Both the position numbers and the translations under genes were made by a program. This document shows positions 26,576 through 35,580 of a DNA stretch of 64,000 nucleotides, piece after piece. Source of the DNA: Oleomonas cavernae (GTDB lineage Bacteria; Pseudomonadota; Alphaproteobacteria; Zavarziniales; Zavarziniaceae); contig NZ_QYUK01000011.1 of the NCBI RefSeq assembly GCF_003590945.1, forward strand, positions 2,136,001 to 2,200,000, read 5' to 3'. Positions within the stretch are counted from its first letter, which is position 1. Each line of letters begins with the position of its first letter. A model generated the notes under the pieces. The model did no database searches. It was given only the letters and a program-made list of their open reading frames with translations, and had not been told where the DNA came from.

Positions 26576-27352
26576 TCAATCGGGCAGTTCGCCGGGGTGC
26601 CCTTCGATCCCCGCCGCGCTCAGCGCGCCCACCAGCACGTCGTAGGCCGCCTCGAGCCGGGCCTCCTCGCGGCCGCGCAGCACCAGGGCGGTGCCCAGGG
26701 CGTTGCGCTTGAAAAACGGATAGCTGCCCATGTCGACATCGGGGAACTGCCCCTGCGCCGTCTCCAGCAGCTCGGCGATCTTGCTCTCGCCCACCAGCAC
26801 CGAGACGGTGCGCGACAGCACGCTGCGCCCGCCGGCAATGAACGCGCGCGCGCCCTGCAACTGCGCGCGCATGATCGAGGGCACGCCGGCCAGCACGAAG
26901 ACATTCTCTATCTTGAAGCCCGGCGCCTTGGAGATCGGGTTTTCGATCAGGTCGGCGCCCTCGGGCACCCGGGCCATGCGCCGGCGCACCACGGTCAGCT
27001 CGCCCGGCGGGTAGTAGTGTTCCAGCAGGGCGATCGCCGCCGGATGCTCGACCAGCGGCAGGCCGAAGGCCTTGGCGATCGAATCCGCGGTGATGTCGTC
27101 GTGGGTCGGGCCGATGCCGCCGGTGGTGAAGACATAGTCGTAGCGCGCCCGCAGGGCATTGATGGCGGCGACGATCTCGCTCTCGATATCCGGCACCACC
27201 CGCGCCTCGCGCATTTCCACGCCCCAGCCGTTCAAGGTCTTGGCCAGGTGGTTGAGGTTGGCATCCTGGGTCCGGCCCGAGAGGATCTCGTTGCCGATGA
27301 TCGCAAGGGCGGCCGTATAGATCCGGGGGGGCGAGTCGGTTGATGGGGTCAT
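26576..27352 (-). CDS. MoaB/CinA-type molybdopterin-binding domain protein
   Basis: The 258-residue product has the N-terminal nucleotide/molybdopterin-binding fold: ALAIIGNEILSGRTQDANL, VFTTGGIGPTHDDIT and LPLVEHPAAIALLEHYY. It lacks the C-terminal nicotinamide-nucleotide amidase of full CinA, so it belongs to the short CinA-like group common in alphaproteobacteria. A pyrophosphatase-like activity on ADP-ribose is known for some CinA proteins; whether it applies here is not shown. It is co-oriented with the lipoprotein at 26071, with a 127-bp gap. Confidence 0.85.
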   Translation of the reverse strand: MTPSTDSPPRIYTAALAIIGNEILSGRTQDANLNHLAKTLNGWGVEMREARVVPDIESEIVAAINALRARYDYVFTTGGIGPTHDDITADSIAKAFGLPLVEHPAAIALLEHYYPPGELTVVRRRMARVPEGADLIENPISKAPGFKIENVFVLAGVPSIMRAQLQGARAFIAGGRSVLSRTVSVLVGESKIAELLETAQGQFPDVDMGSYPFFKRNALGTALVLRGREEARLEAAYDVLVGALSAAGIEGHPGELPD

Positions 27353-27407
27353 GACGCCGCATTATAGGGCTTCGAACCCGAACGGAAAGGGAGGGGCGGC
27401 AGTCGAA

Positions 27408-27440
27408 GGTCATAGGTCAAATCTATGACCACCATTGACA
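27408..27440 (+). promoter_or_regulatory. Palindrome abutting a consensus -35 element
   Basis: GGTCATAG (27408-27415) and CTATGACC (27423-27430) are a perfect 8-bp inverted repeat with a 7-bp gap. A perfect TTGACA (27435-27440) follows after 4 bp. The -10 about 17 bp on is weak. The layout suggests an activator site just upstream of a weak promoter. The first gene starts at 27510. Confidence 0.45.
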
Positions 27441-27509
27441 ACTACCCCCTACCGCAATGCAACATTGCCCAGCATCGTTGAGTGAGGGGACCCGACACTG
27501 GAGCCAAGA

Positions 27510-28325
27510 GTGCCGACGATCGCATCGCTAAAAGGTTTGTGGCAGCGCTCGCTGATCGCTTGGCCAGACGGCCGGCGTGACACCACGACCGCGGTGCGCT
27601 GGCTCCAGGGGCCCGGTTTCTATATCGATCTGCGCCAGGCCGCCGGCCGGCCCGACTTCGCCGGCGTGGCCGGGCTGGCGGACCTCGATGCCGATCAGCT
27701 CCGCTGGCTGGCGGGCCAGGAAGGCTTTGCCGGCGAACTCGTCTTCGATGGCAGCCATTTCGAATGGCAGCGGCTGATCGATTTCCAGCCCCAGGCGGTC
27801 TATTCCGACGCCGGGAGCCTGCGGTTCGAGGGCGATACCCTGGTCGAGGAAGGCCGCGACCTGCCCTATATCGAGCATTGGCACCGCGACGCCGCCGCCA
27901 CGGCGCCCTGTGCGGCGGCGCGCCTGGCCAACACCCAGGACGGCCGGCGCGGCTTCATCGTGCGCTCGGGCCCACGCTTCATGTATGCCCGCGACCGGGC
28001 GCTGGCCCTGCCCGACCTGCCCAGCCTGGGCGACGCGGTCGAGGCCGCGGCCGATCTCGACACCGCACGGGCTCTGGTCGATTGCGAACTATCCTTCGGC
28101 GACATCGGCCCCGACGGCTGGACCATCCGCCATTCGAGCCTGCCCTTCCGGGAAGGCGCCGACTTGAACCCCATGGCGGCGGGCGGGCCGGGAGACCTCG
28201 TCACCCTGGATACCGCCCCCGATGGCACCGCCGCGACGCGGACTTGGCGGGTCGAGACCCTCCAGGGCGCCTTCGACGACTTGCTAGCCTTCACCCTGCC
28301 GCGCGCCACGGCCCTGTCCCGCTGA
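27510..28325 (+). CDS. Hypothetical protein next to the urea-type binding protein
   Basis: A 271-residue soluble protein without a signal peptide. It starts at GTG 27510 behind a GGAG-type site. The sequence is rich in short beta strands (WLQGPGFYIDLRQAAGRPDF, HFEWQRLIDFQPQ, SLRFEGDTLVEEGRDLPYIE) and has a conserved-looking IEHWHRDAA segment, suggesting a lipocalin-like or small-ligand beta-barrel. I do not recognise the family. It is 21 bp upstream of the ABC-type binding-protein gene and probably co-transcribed with it, so a link to the same nitrogen compound is possible. Confidence 0.6.
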   Translation: MPTIASLKGLWQRSLIAWPDGRRDTTTAVRWLQGPGFYIDLRQAAGRPDFAGVAGLADLDADQLRWLAGQEGFAGELVFDGSHFEWQRLIDFQPQAVYSDAGSLRFEGDTLVEEGRDLPYIEHWHRDAAATAPCAAARLANTQDGRRGFIVRSGPRFMYARDRALALPDLPSLGDAVEAAADLDTARALVDCELSFGDIGPDGWTIRHSSLPFREGADLNPMAAGGPGDLVTLDTAPDGTAATRTWRVETLQGAFDDLLAFTLPRATALSR

Positions 28326-28346
28326 TCTGTCACGAGGAGACGTTAA

Positions 28347-29414
28347 ATGTTCCGACGCCTAGCCGCCCTGGCGGTTGCCCTGATGTTTAGCCTGACCCTG
28401 CTGCCGGGCTGGGCCCATGCCGCGCCCAGGACCGAGTTCAAGGTGGCCTGGACGATCTATGCCGGTTTCATGCCCTGGGCCTATGCCCAGGAGAAGGGCA
28501 TCGTCAAGAAGTGGGCCGACAAGTACGGCATCAAGGTCGAAATGGTGCAGGTCAACGACTACATCGAGTCGATGAATCAGTACACCGCCGGCCAGTTCGA
28601 CGGCGTGCTGGCCGCCAGCATGGACTCGCTGACCATCCCCGCCGCCGGCGGCGTCGATACCTCGGTGGTTATCCTGGGCGACTATTCCGCCGGCAACGAC
28701 GGCCTGGTGATCAAGGGCAAGGGCAAGACCCTGGCCGACATCAAGGGCATGACCGTCCATGTCGTGCAGTTTTCGGTCTCGCACTATCTGCTGGCCCGCG
28801 CGCTGCAGTCGATAGGCCTGAGCGAGCAGGACGTGAAGACCGTCAACATCTCCGACGCCGACTTCGTCGCCGCCTTCACCACCCCTGACGTGCAGGCGCT
28901 GGTGGCCTGGAAGCCGGGCCTGAGCGATATCGAGAAGATGGAGTCGACCACCGTCTTCGCCTCGGAGAAGATCCCGGGCGAGATCCTCGACATCGTCACC
29001 GTGAACACCGCGACCCTGAAGGAGAACCCGGCCCTGGGCAAGGTGCTGGCCGGCGCCTGGTACGAGACCCTGGCGCTGCTCCAGAAGGGCGATGCGACCA
29101 GCACCGAGATCCTGGAATACATGGCCAAGGCCTCGGGCACGGACGTGCCGGGCTTCAAGACCCAGCTTGCCACCACGCACATGTACTACACGCCGCAGGC
29201 GGCGCTGGAGGCCCTGCGCGCGCCCACCCTGGCGGAAAGCCTGGCCCTGGTCTCGAAATTCTCGTTCGACCACGGCCTGCTGGGCAACGGTGCCGCGAGC
29301 CCTGACGTGGTGGGCATCGAAATCCCCGGCGGCAAGATCCTGGGCGATCCCAAGAACGTCAAGCTGCGCTACGACGACACCTTCACGGCGCTCGCCGCCG
29401 AAGGGAAATTGTAA
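28347..29414 (+). CDS. Periplasmic binding protein, urea-carboxylase-associated ABC type
   Basis: The 355-residue product has a signal peptide ending GWAHAAP (about residue 26). The mature part matches NMT1/TauA-like periplasmic binding proteins, especially the group linked to urea carboxylase operons (FKVAWTIYAGFMPWAYAQEK, VDTSVVILGDYSAGNDGLVI). A GAGG-type site precedes the ATG at 28347. Neither permease nor ATPase genes, nor urea carboxylase, are in the window, so it is an orphan component here. A dispersed repeat lies just downstream. The substrate could be urea or a related amide. Confidence 0.78.
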   Translation: MFRRLAALAVALMFSLTLLPGWAHAAPRTEFKVAWTIYAGFMPWAYAQEKGIVKKWADKYGIKVEMVQVNDYIESMNQYTAGQFDGVLAASMDSLTIPAAGGVDTSVVILGDYSAGNDGLVIKGKGKTLADIKGMTVHVVQFSVSHYLLARALQSIGLSEQDVKTVNISDADFVAAFTTPDVQALVAWKPGLSDIEKMESTTVFASEKIPGEILDIVTVNTATLKENPALGKVLAGAWYETLALLQKGDATSTEILEYMAKASGTDVPGFKTQLATTHMYYTPQAALEALRAPTLAESLALVSKFSFDHGLLGNGAASPDVVGIEIPGGKILGDPKNVKLRYDDTFTALAAEGKL

Positions 29415-29428
29415 CACCATACTTCCCT

Positions 29429-29517
29429 CGTCATCCCGGACGGAGCGCAGCGCAGATCCGGGATCTCGGGGGGATTGGCTTCTGGTCACGAGATCCCGGC
29501 TCAAGGCCGGGATGACG
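29429..29517 (-). repeat. Dispersed palindromic repeat, copy 2 (inverted)
   Basis: Starts CGTCATCCCGGACGGAGCGC and ends GGCCGGGATGACG. It has the same two modules as the copy at 20339 but in reverse orientation, and is slightly shorter. It lies in the gap between the binding-protein gene and the oxygenase gene. Confidence 0.85.
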
Positions 29518-29536
29518 ATTGTTGAGGAATAATTGC

Positions 29537-30574
29537 ATGGCCGTCCCCGGCGATTTCGCCCATATCCCGATCGTCGACATCGCGGGCCTGCGGTCCGGCG
29601 ATGCCGACGCCCGTGCCCGCGTGGCGCAGGCGCTGGGGACCGCCGCCCGTGAAGTCGGGTTCCTTTATGTCACCGGCCACGGCCTCGACCCCGCCCTGAT
29701 CGACGGCCTGCTGAGGGCGAGCGAGCGCTTCTTCGCCCTGCCCCTGGCCGAGAAGATGAAGGTCTACATCGGCAACTCCACCAACCACCGCGGCTATGTG
29801 CCCGAGGGCGAGGAAGGCTTCTACGGCAACCCGGCCGACATCAAGGAGGCCTATGACCTCTCGATCGACTTGGCCCACGACGATCCCGACTATGTCGCCG
29901 GCAATCCCTTCCTGGGCCCCAACCAGTGGCCGCCCCTGCCCGGCTTCGCCGAGGCGGTCAGCGCCTATTACCAGGCCATCTTCGCGCTGGGCCTCGACCT
30001 GCTCGACGGCTTTGCGATCGCGCTGGGCGAGGAACCGGCGGTGTTCCGTGCCCATGTGACCAAGCCGCCCAGCCAGTTGCGCCTGGTCCACTACCCGTTC
30101 AACCCCACGGCGGAGGACCGCCTGGGGATCGGCGCCCATACCGATTACGAGGTCTTCACCCTGCTGCTGGCGACCAAGCCGGGCCTCGAGGTGATGAACG
30201 GCGCGGGAACCTGGATCGACGCGCCGCCGGTGCCGGGCGCCTTCATCGTCAATGTCGGCGACATGCTGGAAACCTGGACCAACGGCGAATTCGTGGCGAC
30301 CTCGCACCGGGTGCGCAAGGTGAAGGAGGAGCGCTATTCCTTCCCCCTGTTCTTCAATGTCGACTATCACACCCATGTGGCGCCGCTGCCCCGCTTCGTG
30401 AAGGACGGCCAGCCGATGCGGGTGGGCCTGAGCGCCGGCGAGCACCTGTTCGCCCAGACCGCACAGACCTTCAATTACCTGCGCCGCAAGCTGGAAGCCG
30501 GCGAGATAAAACTGCCCGAGGGCGCGCTGGGCCTCTCCTCCTTCGGCCAGGAGGCCCGGCAGAAGACGGCCTGA
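29537..30574 (+). CDS. Isopenicillin-N-synthase-like 2OG-Fe(II) oxygenase
   Basis: The 345-residue product has the N-terminal DIOX_N domain (FAHIPIVDIAGLR, EVGFLYVTGHGLD) and the catalytic double-stranded beta-helix. The Fe(II) facial triad is visible as HTDYE (His and Asp) and the later His in ATSHRVRKV; the 2-oxoglutarate-binding Arg is in RYSFPLFFN. The ATG at 29537 follows a GAGG site; an upstream TTG at 29519 lies inside the repeat. Members act on varied small molecules (for example ethylene-forming or flavonol-type enzymes). The substrate here is unknown. Confidence 0.85.
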   Translation: MAVPGDFAHIPIVDIAGLRSGDADARARVAQALGTAAREVGFLYVTGHGLDPALIDGLLRASERFFALPLAEKMKVYIGNSTNHRGYVPEGEEGFYGNPADIKEAYDLSIDLAHDDPDYVAGNPFLGPNQWPPLPGFAEAVSAYYQAIFALGLDLLDGFAIALGEEPAVFRAHVTKPPSQLRLVHYPFNPTAEDRLGIGAHTDYEVFTLLLATKPGLEVMNGAGTWIDAPPVPGAFIVNVGDMLETWTNGEFVATSHRVRKVKEERYSFPLFFNVDYHTHVAPLPRFVKDGQPMRVGLSAGEHLFAQTAQTFNYLRRKLEAGEIKLPEGALGLSSFGQEARQKTA

Positions 30575-30674
30575 GCCCCGGCACAGGCGCATGGGGCCTT
30601 GAGCAGCGGACGGATTCAAGGGATGGCGGACCCGTGCTAGCGTCGCGACGCCCTGCGCGAGGTTCCCGTCCACC

Positions 30675-31898
30675 GTGGCCGATATTCCCATCGAATCCGA
30701 TCGCCTGCTCAGGCACCGGTCGTTCAGGCTGTTCTGGACCTCGCGCGTCCTCTCCTCCCTTGCCTTCCAGATCGCTTCCGTAACGATCGGCTGGCTGGTC
30801 TACGAGAAGACCGGCAGCGCCTACCAATTGGGCCTGGCCGGGCTGTTCCAGTTCCTGCCCATGGTCACCCTGACCTTCGTCGTCGGCCATGTCGCCGACC
30901 GCTTCGACCGGCGGCGCATCGTCTTCGTCTGCCAACTGGTGGAGGCCCTGACCATGGCCCTGCTGCTGCTGGGCGAATGGGGCGGCTGGCTGGGCGTCAC
31001 CGGCATTTTCGCCGGGCTTGCCGCGATCGGCGCGGCGCGCGCCTTCGAGCACCCGACCAATTCCGCCCTGCTGCCGGGCCTGATGCCCGCCGCCCTGCTG
31101 CCCAAGGCGCTGGCGGTGTCGTCGTCGGCGATGCAGACGGCGACCATCGTCGGCCCGTCGCTGGGCGGCCTGCTCTATGCCGCCGGGGTCGAGGTGCCGA
31201 TGGCCCTCTCGGCCCTGCTGTTCCTGGGCGCCAGCCTGTCCATGGCCGCCCTGCGGCTGGAGCGCACCCCGCCCCGGCGCGAGCCGGTTACCCTGCGCTC
31301 GGTCTTCTCAGGGGTTACCTTCATCCGCAACCAGCCCCTGGTACTGGGCACCATCTCGCTGGACCTGTTTGCGGTCCTGCTGGGCGGCGTCACCGCCCTG
31401 CTGCCGATCTTTGCCAGCGATATCCTCCACACCGGCCCCTGGGGCCTGGGCCTGCTGCGCTCCGCCCCGGCGGTGGGTGCGCTGGCCATGTCCTTCGCGC
31501 TGGTGCGGGTACCCCTGGGCGATCAGGTGGGCGCCAAGATGTTCGCCTCGGTCATCGTCTTCGGCCTTGCCACCATCGTGTTCTCGGCCTCACAGAATCT
31601 CGCCCTGTCGATCGCCGCCCTGTTCGTGCTGGGGGCGGCCGACAATGTCAGCGTGGTGATTCGCAACTCACTGGTGCAACTCTCGACCCCGGACGAGATG
31701 CGCGGCCGGGTGAACGCGGTCAATTCCCTGTTCATCGGCACCTCGAACCAATTGGGCGAGTTCGAATCCGGCATGGTGGCCGGCCTGATCGGCGCGGTCC
31801 CGGCCGGCATCGTCGGCGGCGTCGGCACCGTCCTGGTGGCCCTGTTGTGGATGCGCCTGTTCCCGGTTCTGCGCAAAGCCCAGTCGCTCGGCGGGTGA
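30675..31898 (+). CDS. MFS transporter, MFS_3/EntS-like
   Basis: The 407-residue product has about 12 membrane helices. It begins with the typical RHRSFRLFWTSRVLSSLAFQ, and the first cytoplasmic loop GHVADRFDRRRIV carries the MFS A-motif. The late loop RNSLVQLSTPDEMRGRVNAV is the MFS_3 hallmark shared with enterobactin exporter EntS. It starts at GTG 30675. The transported compound is unknown; it may export a product of the adjacent oxygenase, but nothing beyond position supports that. Confidence 0.85.
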   Translation: MADIPIESDRLLRHRSFRLFWTSRVLSSLAFQIASVTIGWLVYEKTGSAYQLGLAGLFQFLPMVTLTFVVGHVADRFDRRRIVFVCQLVEALTMALLLLGEWGGWLGVTGIFAGLAAIGAARAFEHPTNSALLPGLMPAALLPKALAVSSSAMQTATIVGPSLGGLLYAAGVEVPMALSALLFLGASLSMAALRLERTPPRREPVTLRSVFSGVTFIRNQPLVLGTISLDLFAVLLGGVTALLPIFASDILHTGPWGLGLLRSAPAVGALAMSFALVRVPLGDQVGAKMFASVIVFGLATIVFSASQNLALSIAALFVLGAADNVSVVIRNSLVQLSTPDEMRGRVNAVNSLFIGTSNQLGEFESGMVAGLIGAVPAGIVGGVGTVLVALLWMRLFPVLRKAQSLGG

Positions 31899-31941
31899 AG
31901 CCGGCTATCATCCCGGCACCGACTGCGGGGGAAAGCCGACG

Positions 31942-32772
31942 ATGCGTGTCCATCACCTCAATGCCGCCACCATGTGCCCGATCGGGGCCAAGCTGATCCG
32001 CGGCACCGGCGGCCTGTTCGAGCGGGCACGCATGGTCTGCCACGTCCTGCTGATCGAGACCGATGACGGGCTGGTGCTGGTCGATACCGGCATCGGCACC
32101 GGCGACATTGCCGATCCCAAGCGCTTGGGCGGCGCTTTCGTGAAGGTTCTGGGCGCAAAGCTGGACCCGGCCGAGACGGCCGTCGCCCAGGTGAAGGCCC
32201 TGGGCTTTTCCGCCGACGATGTCCGCCACATCGTGCTGACCCATATGGACCTGGATCACGCCGGGGGCCTGGGCGATTTCCCCAAGGCCAAGGTGCATGT
32301 CCATGCCCGCGAGCACGAGGCGGCCATGGCGCGCAAGTCGATCCAGGCCAAGAGCCGCTACATCCCCGGCCAATGGGCCCACGGCCCGGACTGGCAGCTC
32401 TACGATGCCACCGGCGAGACATGGTTCGGCTTCGATGGCGTGCGCGCCCTGGTGTACAGCGATGCCGAGGTCCTGCTGGTCCCGCTGCACGGCCACACCG
32501 CGGGCCACTGCGGCGTCGCCGTTAACACACCCGAGGGCTGGCTGCTGCATGCGGGCGATGCCTATTTCTTCCATGGCTCGGTCGCGGAGGAAGCCTACAC
32601 GCCGCCGGGCCTGCGCTTCTTCCAGCGCGTGACCGACACGATCAGCGCGACCCGCAAGCGCAACCAGGAACGCCTGCGCCAGCTCAACCGCACCAAGGGC
32701 AAGGAAATCGCGATCTTCTGCGCCCACGACACCACGGAATACGATCGCTGCTGTGCGCAAGCTCATTTTTGA
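31942..32772 (+). CDS. MBL-fold metallo-hydrolase, AHL-lactonase-like
   Basis: The 276-residue product has the metallo-beta-lactamase motif HMDLDHAGG (His-x-Asp-x-Asp-His), the third His in GHTAGHCG, the bridging Asp in LLHAGDAYF, and a C-terminal FCAHD His. The layout is that of the quorum-quenching lactonase and related hydrolase group. Without neighbours of known pathway the substrate is open. It lies 43 bp after the MFS gene on the same strand. Confidence 0.82.
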   Translation: MRVHHLNAATMCPIGAKLIRGTGGLFERARMVCHVLLIETDDGLVLVDTGIGTGDIADPKRLGGAFVKVLGAKLDPAETAVAQVKALGFSADDVRHIVLTHMDLDHAGGLGDFPKAKVHVHAREHEAAMARKSIQAKSRYIPGQWAHGPDWQLYDATGETWFGFDGVRALVYSDAEVLLVPLHGHTAGHCGVAVNTPEGWLLHAGDAYFFHGSVAEEAYTPPGLRFFQRVTDTISATRKRNQERLRQLNRTKGKEIAIFCAHDTTEYDRCCAQAHF

Positions 32773-32820
32773 GCGTCGGCGGACGTGCTATGGTTCCCGC
32801 CGCAACGTCAGGGGGAAACC

Positions 32821-33162
32821 ATGTTGCGCCAGAAGACATTCGCCCTTTGGGCCGCCGCCGCTTTCCTGTTCGCCGCCGCACCCGCCTGGGCCACCGGCCT
32901 CAGCATGAACGAGGCCCCGCTGGCGGCGGGCACCACGCTCGACCAGTGCAAGGCGGCGGGCAAGAAAGCCATCTCGGACGCCGGCCTGAAGGCTCTGCCG
33001 GAATCGCCGCTCTCGGTCTTCGGCACGGCCGATCCCGATATACTAGCCGCGATCTACTGCCTGCCTGAACGCGGCACCGCCATCGTCGCGGTGGCCGGCA
33101 CCGACAACCAATTCACCAAGCCCGTGCTGGCCAAGCTGCTGGCCGGAATGGGCGTCAAGTAG
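32821..33162 (+). CDS. Small exported protein of unknown family
   Basis: The 113-residue product starts at ATG 32821, with a signal peptide MLRQKTFALWAAAAFLFAAA followed by PAWATG. The mature part is about 90 residues with two Cys (DQCKAAGKKA and AIYCLPERGT) that could form one disulphide in the periplasm. I do not recognise the family. An in-frame ATG at 32785 would bury the signal peptide. A dispersed repeat follows. Confidence 0.6.
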   Translation: MLRQKTFALWAAAAFLFAAAPAWATGLSMNEAPLAAGTTLDQCKAAGKKAISDAGLKALPESPLSVFGTADPDILAAIYCLPERGTAIVAVAGTDNQFTKPVLAKLLAGMGVK

Positions 33163-33181
33163 GGCTCGCCTTTTGAAAACT

Positions 33182-33279
33182 CGTCATCCCGGCCTTGAGC
33201 CGGGATCTTGTGACGCTTATGCATCGGAAACACTGGTCGCAAGATCCCGGATCTGCGCTGCGCTTCGTCCGGGATGACG
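33182..33279 (+). repeat. Dispersed palindromic repeat, copy 3
   Basis: CGTCATCCCGGCCTTGAGCC at the left and CGTCCGGGATGACG at the right form the inverted ends. The inner modules match the copy at 20339 in the same orientation. The copy ends 23 bp before the sfsA TTG start. Confidence 0.88.
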
Positions 33280-33302
33280 CATTTTTGGGATGGTCTGCCT
33301 CG

Positions 33303-34013
33303 TTGAAGTTTGAGAGTCCACTGGTCCCCGCGCGCCTGGTCCGTCGTTACAAGCGCTTCCTCGCCGACGTCATCCTGGATGGCACAAGCGAGGTCGTGGT
33401 GGCGCATTGCGCCAATCCCGGTTCGATGATGGGCCTGTGCCCGCCGGGCGCCCGGGTCTGGCTGGCCGCCGCCAAAAACCCTGCGCGCAAGCTGCGCTGG
33501 TCGTGGCGGCTGGTGGAGATCGACGGCGGCCTGGTCGGCCTCGACACCAGCCTGCCCAACGCCCTCGTCGCCGAGGCGCTGGCGGCCGGGCAGATCGCGG
33601 CCCTCGCCGGCTATGACCGCCACGCCCGGGAAGTGGCCTATGGCCGCAACAGCCGCATCGACCTGTTGCTGTCGGACAGTCGCGGGCGCCCGGATTGCCT
33701 GGTCGAGGTCAAGAACGTGACCTTGAGCCGCCGCCCGGGCCTGGCCGAATTCCCCGACAGCGTCACCGCCAGGGGCACCAAGCACCTGGAGGAGTTGGGC
33801 GACGCGGCGGCGGCAGGCCGGCGGGCCGTCATGCTCTACCTGGTGCAGCGGACCGACTGCGACCGCCTTGCCCTGGCCGCCGATATCGACCCGGCCTATG
33901 CCCTGGCATTCAAAAAAGCCATGGCGCGCGGCGTCGAGGCGCTGTGCTATGTTTGCAGTGTCGGGCTGGACGGCATTGCGCTGGGCCACCCCATACCCAT
34001 ATCCCTGGAATGA
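33303..34013 (+). CDS. sfsA: Sugar fermentation stimulation protein homologue
   Basis: The 236-residue SfsA starts at TTG 33303 ([20 protein letters not shown]), the point where family similarity begins. Family motifs include [21 protein letters not shown] and LVEVKNVTL, an endonuclease-like core. The open frame continues upstream to 33195, but that part is the dispersed repeat. SfsA proteins have a predicted DNA-binding or nuclease role that is not settled. The gene precedes map with 19 bp between, as in many alphaproteobacteria. Confidence 0.9.
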   Translation: MKFESPLVPARLVRRYKRFLADVILDGTSEVVVAHCANPGSMMGLCPPGARVWLAAAKNPARKLRWSWRLVEIDGGLVGLDTSLPNALVAEALAAGQIAALAGYDRHAREVAYGRNSRIDLLLSDSRGRPDCLVEVKNVTLSRRPGLAEFPDSVTARGTKHLEELGDAAAAGRRAVMLYLVQRTDCDRLALAADIDPAYALAFKKAMARGVEALCYVCSVGLDGIALGHPIPISLE

Positions 34014-34032
34014 CCCTATCCCTGGAACACCA

Positions 34033-34878
34033 ATGAACAGGACAGCGCAGGCGCCGGTGATGGAAGAAGTCGACGCCTATGTGAATCGCCGGACGGAGAA
34101 GATCAAGATCCACGGCGCGGCCGATTTCGACGGCATGCGGGCGGCGGGCAGGCTTGCCGCCGAATGCCTGGACATGCTCACGCCCCTGGTGAAGCCCGGC
34201 GCGCTGACCGCCAAGCTGGACGATGTGGCGCGGGAATTCATTCTCGACCATGGCGCCTGGCCGGCGCCCTATCAGTATCGCGGCTTCCCCCGCTCGATCT
34301 GCACCTCGGTGAACCATGTCATCTGCCACGGCATCCCGGGCGAGAAGAGCCTGAAGGACGGCGATATCCTGAATATCGACGTGACCGTGATCCTGAACGG
34401 CTGGCACGGCGACACCAACCGCACCTATCCGGTCGGCGACCTGCCGGTGAAGGCGCGCCGCCTGATCGACGTCACCTATGATTCCATGATGAAGGGCATC
34501 GAGGTGATCCGCCCCGGCGCCACCTTCGGCGACATCGGTGCGGCGATCCAGAAACATGCCGAGGGCTTCGGCCTGTCGGTGGTGCGCGACTTCTGCGGCC
34601 ACGGCCTGGGCCGCGTGTTCCACGATGCCCCCAACGTGCTGCACTACGGCCGGCCCGGCTCGGGCCCGATGCTTGAGGCCGGCATGTTCTTCACGGTCGA
34701 GCCGATGATCAACATCGGCAAGCCCGACGTGCGCATGATGGCCGACGGCTGGACTGCGGTAACGCGCGACCGCTCGCTCTCGGCCCAGTTCGAGCATTCG
34801 GTGGGCGTGACCGACACCGGCGTCGAAATCTTCACCACTTCCCCGGCCGGCCTGACCAAGCCGCCCTATGCCGTCTGA
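34033..34878 (+). CDS. map: Methionine aminopeptidase, type I
   Basis: The 281-residue enzyme removes the initiator Met from nascent proteins. Five metal ligands are visible: Asp in ILNIDVTV, Asp in WHGDTNRT, His in CGHGLGRVFH, Glu in FFTVEPM and Glu in AQFEHSVG. The N-terminal 40 residues are an extension before the catalytic domain. The ATG at 34033 lies 19 bp after sfsA. The longer open frame, starting within sfsA, is not coding. It overlaps radC by 11 bp. Confidence 0.95.
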   Translation: MNRTAQAPVMEEVDAYVNRRTEKIKIHGAADFDGMRAAGRLAAECLDMLTPLVKPGALTAKLDDVAREFILDHGAWPAPYQYRGFPRSICTSVNHVICHGIPGEKSLKDGDILNIDVTVILNGWHGDTNRTYPVGDLPVKARRLIDVTYDSMMKGIEVIRPGATFGDIGAAIQKHAEGFGLSVVRDFCGHGLGRVFHDAPNVLHYGRPGSGPMLEAGMFFTVEPMINIGKPDVRMMADGWTAVTRDRSLSAQFEHSVGVTDTGVEIFTTSPAGLTKPPYAV

Positions 34879-35560
34879 GCCGGCGGAGGTTCCGCACTAC
34901 CACGGCCACCGGGCGCGCCTGCGCGCCCGGTTCCGGGAGGCCGGCGGCCAGGGCATGCCGGATTACGAGATCCTGGAAATCCTGCTCTCCCTGGCGATCC
35001 CGCGCCGGGACGTGAAGCCCCTGGCCAAGGACCTGATTGCCCGCTTCGGCTCCTTCGCCGGGGTGATCGCGGCGCCGCTGGACCAGATCGAGGCCATGGA
35101 CGGCATGGGCGAGATCGCCCCGACCGCGCTGAAAGTGGTGCAGGAGGCCGCCCTGCGCCTGCTGAAGGCCGACGTCGCCAAGCGGCCGGTGATCTCGTCC
35201 TGGACCGCCCTGCTTGACTATTGCAAGGCCCGCCTGGCGCGCGAGGCGCGCGAAGAGGTCTACGTCCTCTATCTCGACCGCAAGAATGTCCTGATGGCCG
35301 ACGAGGTTCACGGCAAGGGCACGGTCGACCAGGCGCCGCTCTACATCCGCGAGGTGGTGAAGCGGGCGCTCGACCATGTCGCCTCGGCCGTGATCCTGGT
35401 CCACAACCACCCCTCGGGCGACCCCAGCCCCAGCCGCGCCGACATCGAGATGACCAAGGACCTTGCCGCCGCCCTCAAGACCGTGGGAATCGCCCTGCAC
35501 GACCACCTGGTAATCGGCCGCCAGGGCCACGCCAGCTTCAAGAGCCTGGGGCTGCTTTAA
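34868..35560 (+). CDS. radC: RadC family JAB-domain protein
   Basis: The 230-residue product has the N-terminal helix-hairpin-helix (DQIEAMDGMGEIAPTALKVV) and the C-terminal JAB/MPN metalloprotease fold with the full motif HNHPSGDPSPSRAD (His-x-His and Asp). Despite the name, a DNA-repair role is not established for the family. Its start overlaps the map stop by 11 bp, so the two are probably translated together. The sfsA-map-radC order is typical for this class. Confidence 0.9.
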   Translation: MPSEPAEVPHYHGHRARLRARFREAGGQGMPDYEILEILLSLAIPRRDVKPLAKDLIARFGSFAGVIAAPLDQIEAMDGMGEIAPTALKVVQEAALRLLKADVAKRPVISSWTALLDYCKARLAREAREEVYVLYLDRKNVLMADEVHGKGTVDQAPLYIREVVKRALDHVASAVILVHNHPSGDPSPSRADIEMTKDLAAALKTVGIALHDHLVIGRQGHASFKSLGLL

Positions 35561-35580
35561 CTGAATCGGCGCCGCACAAA

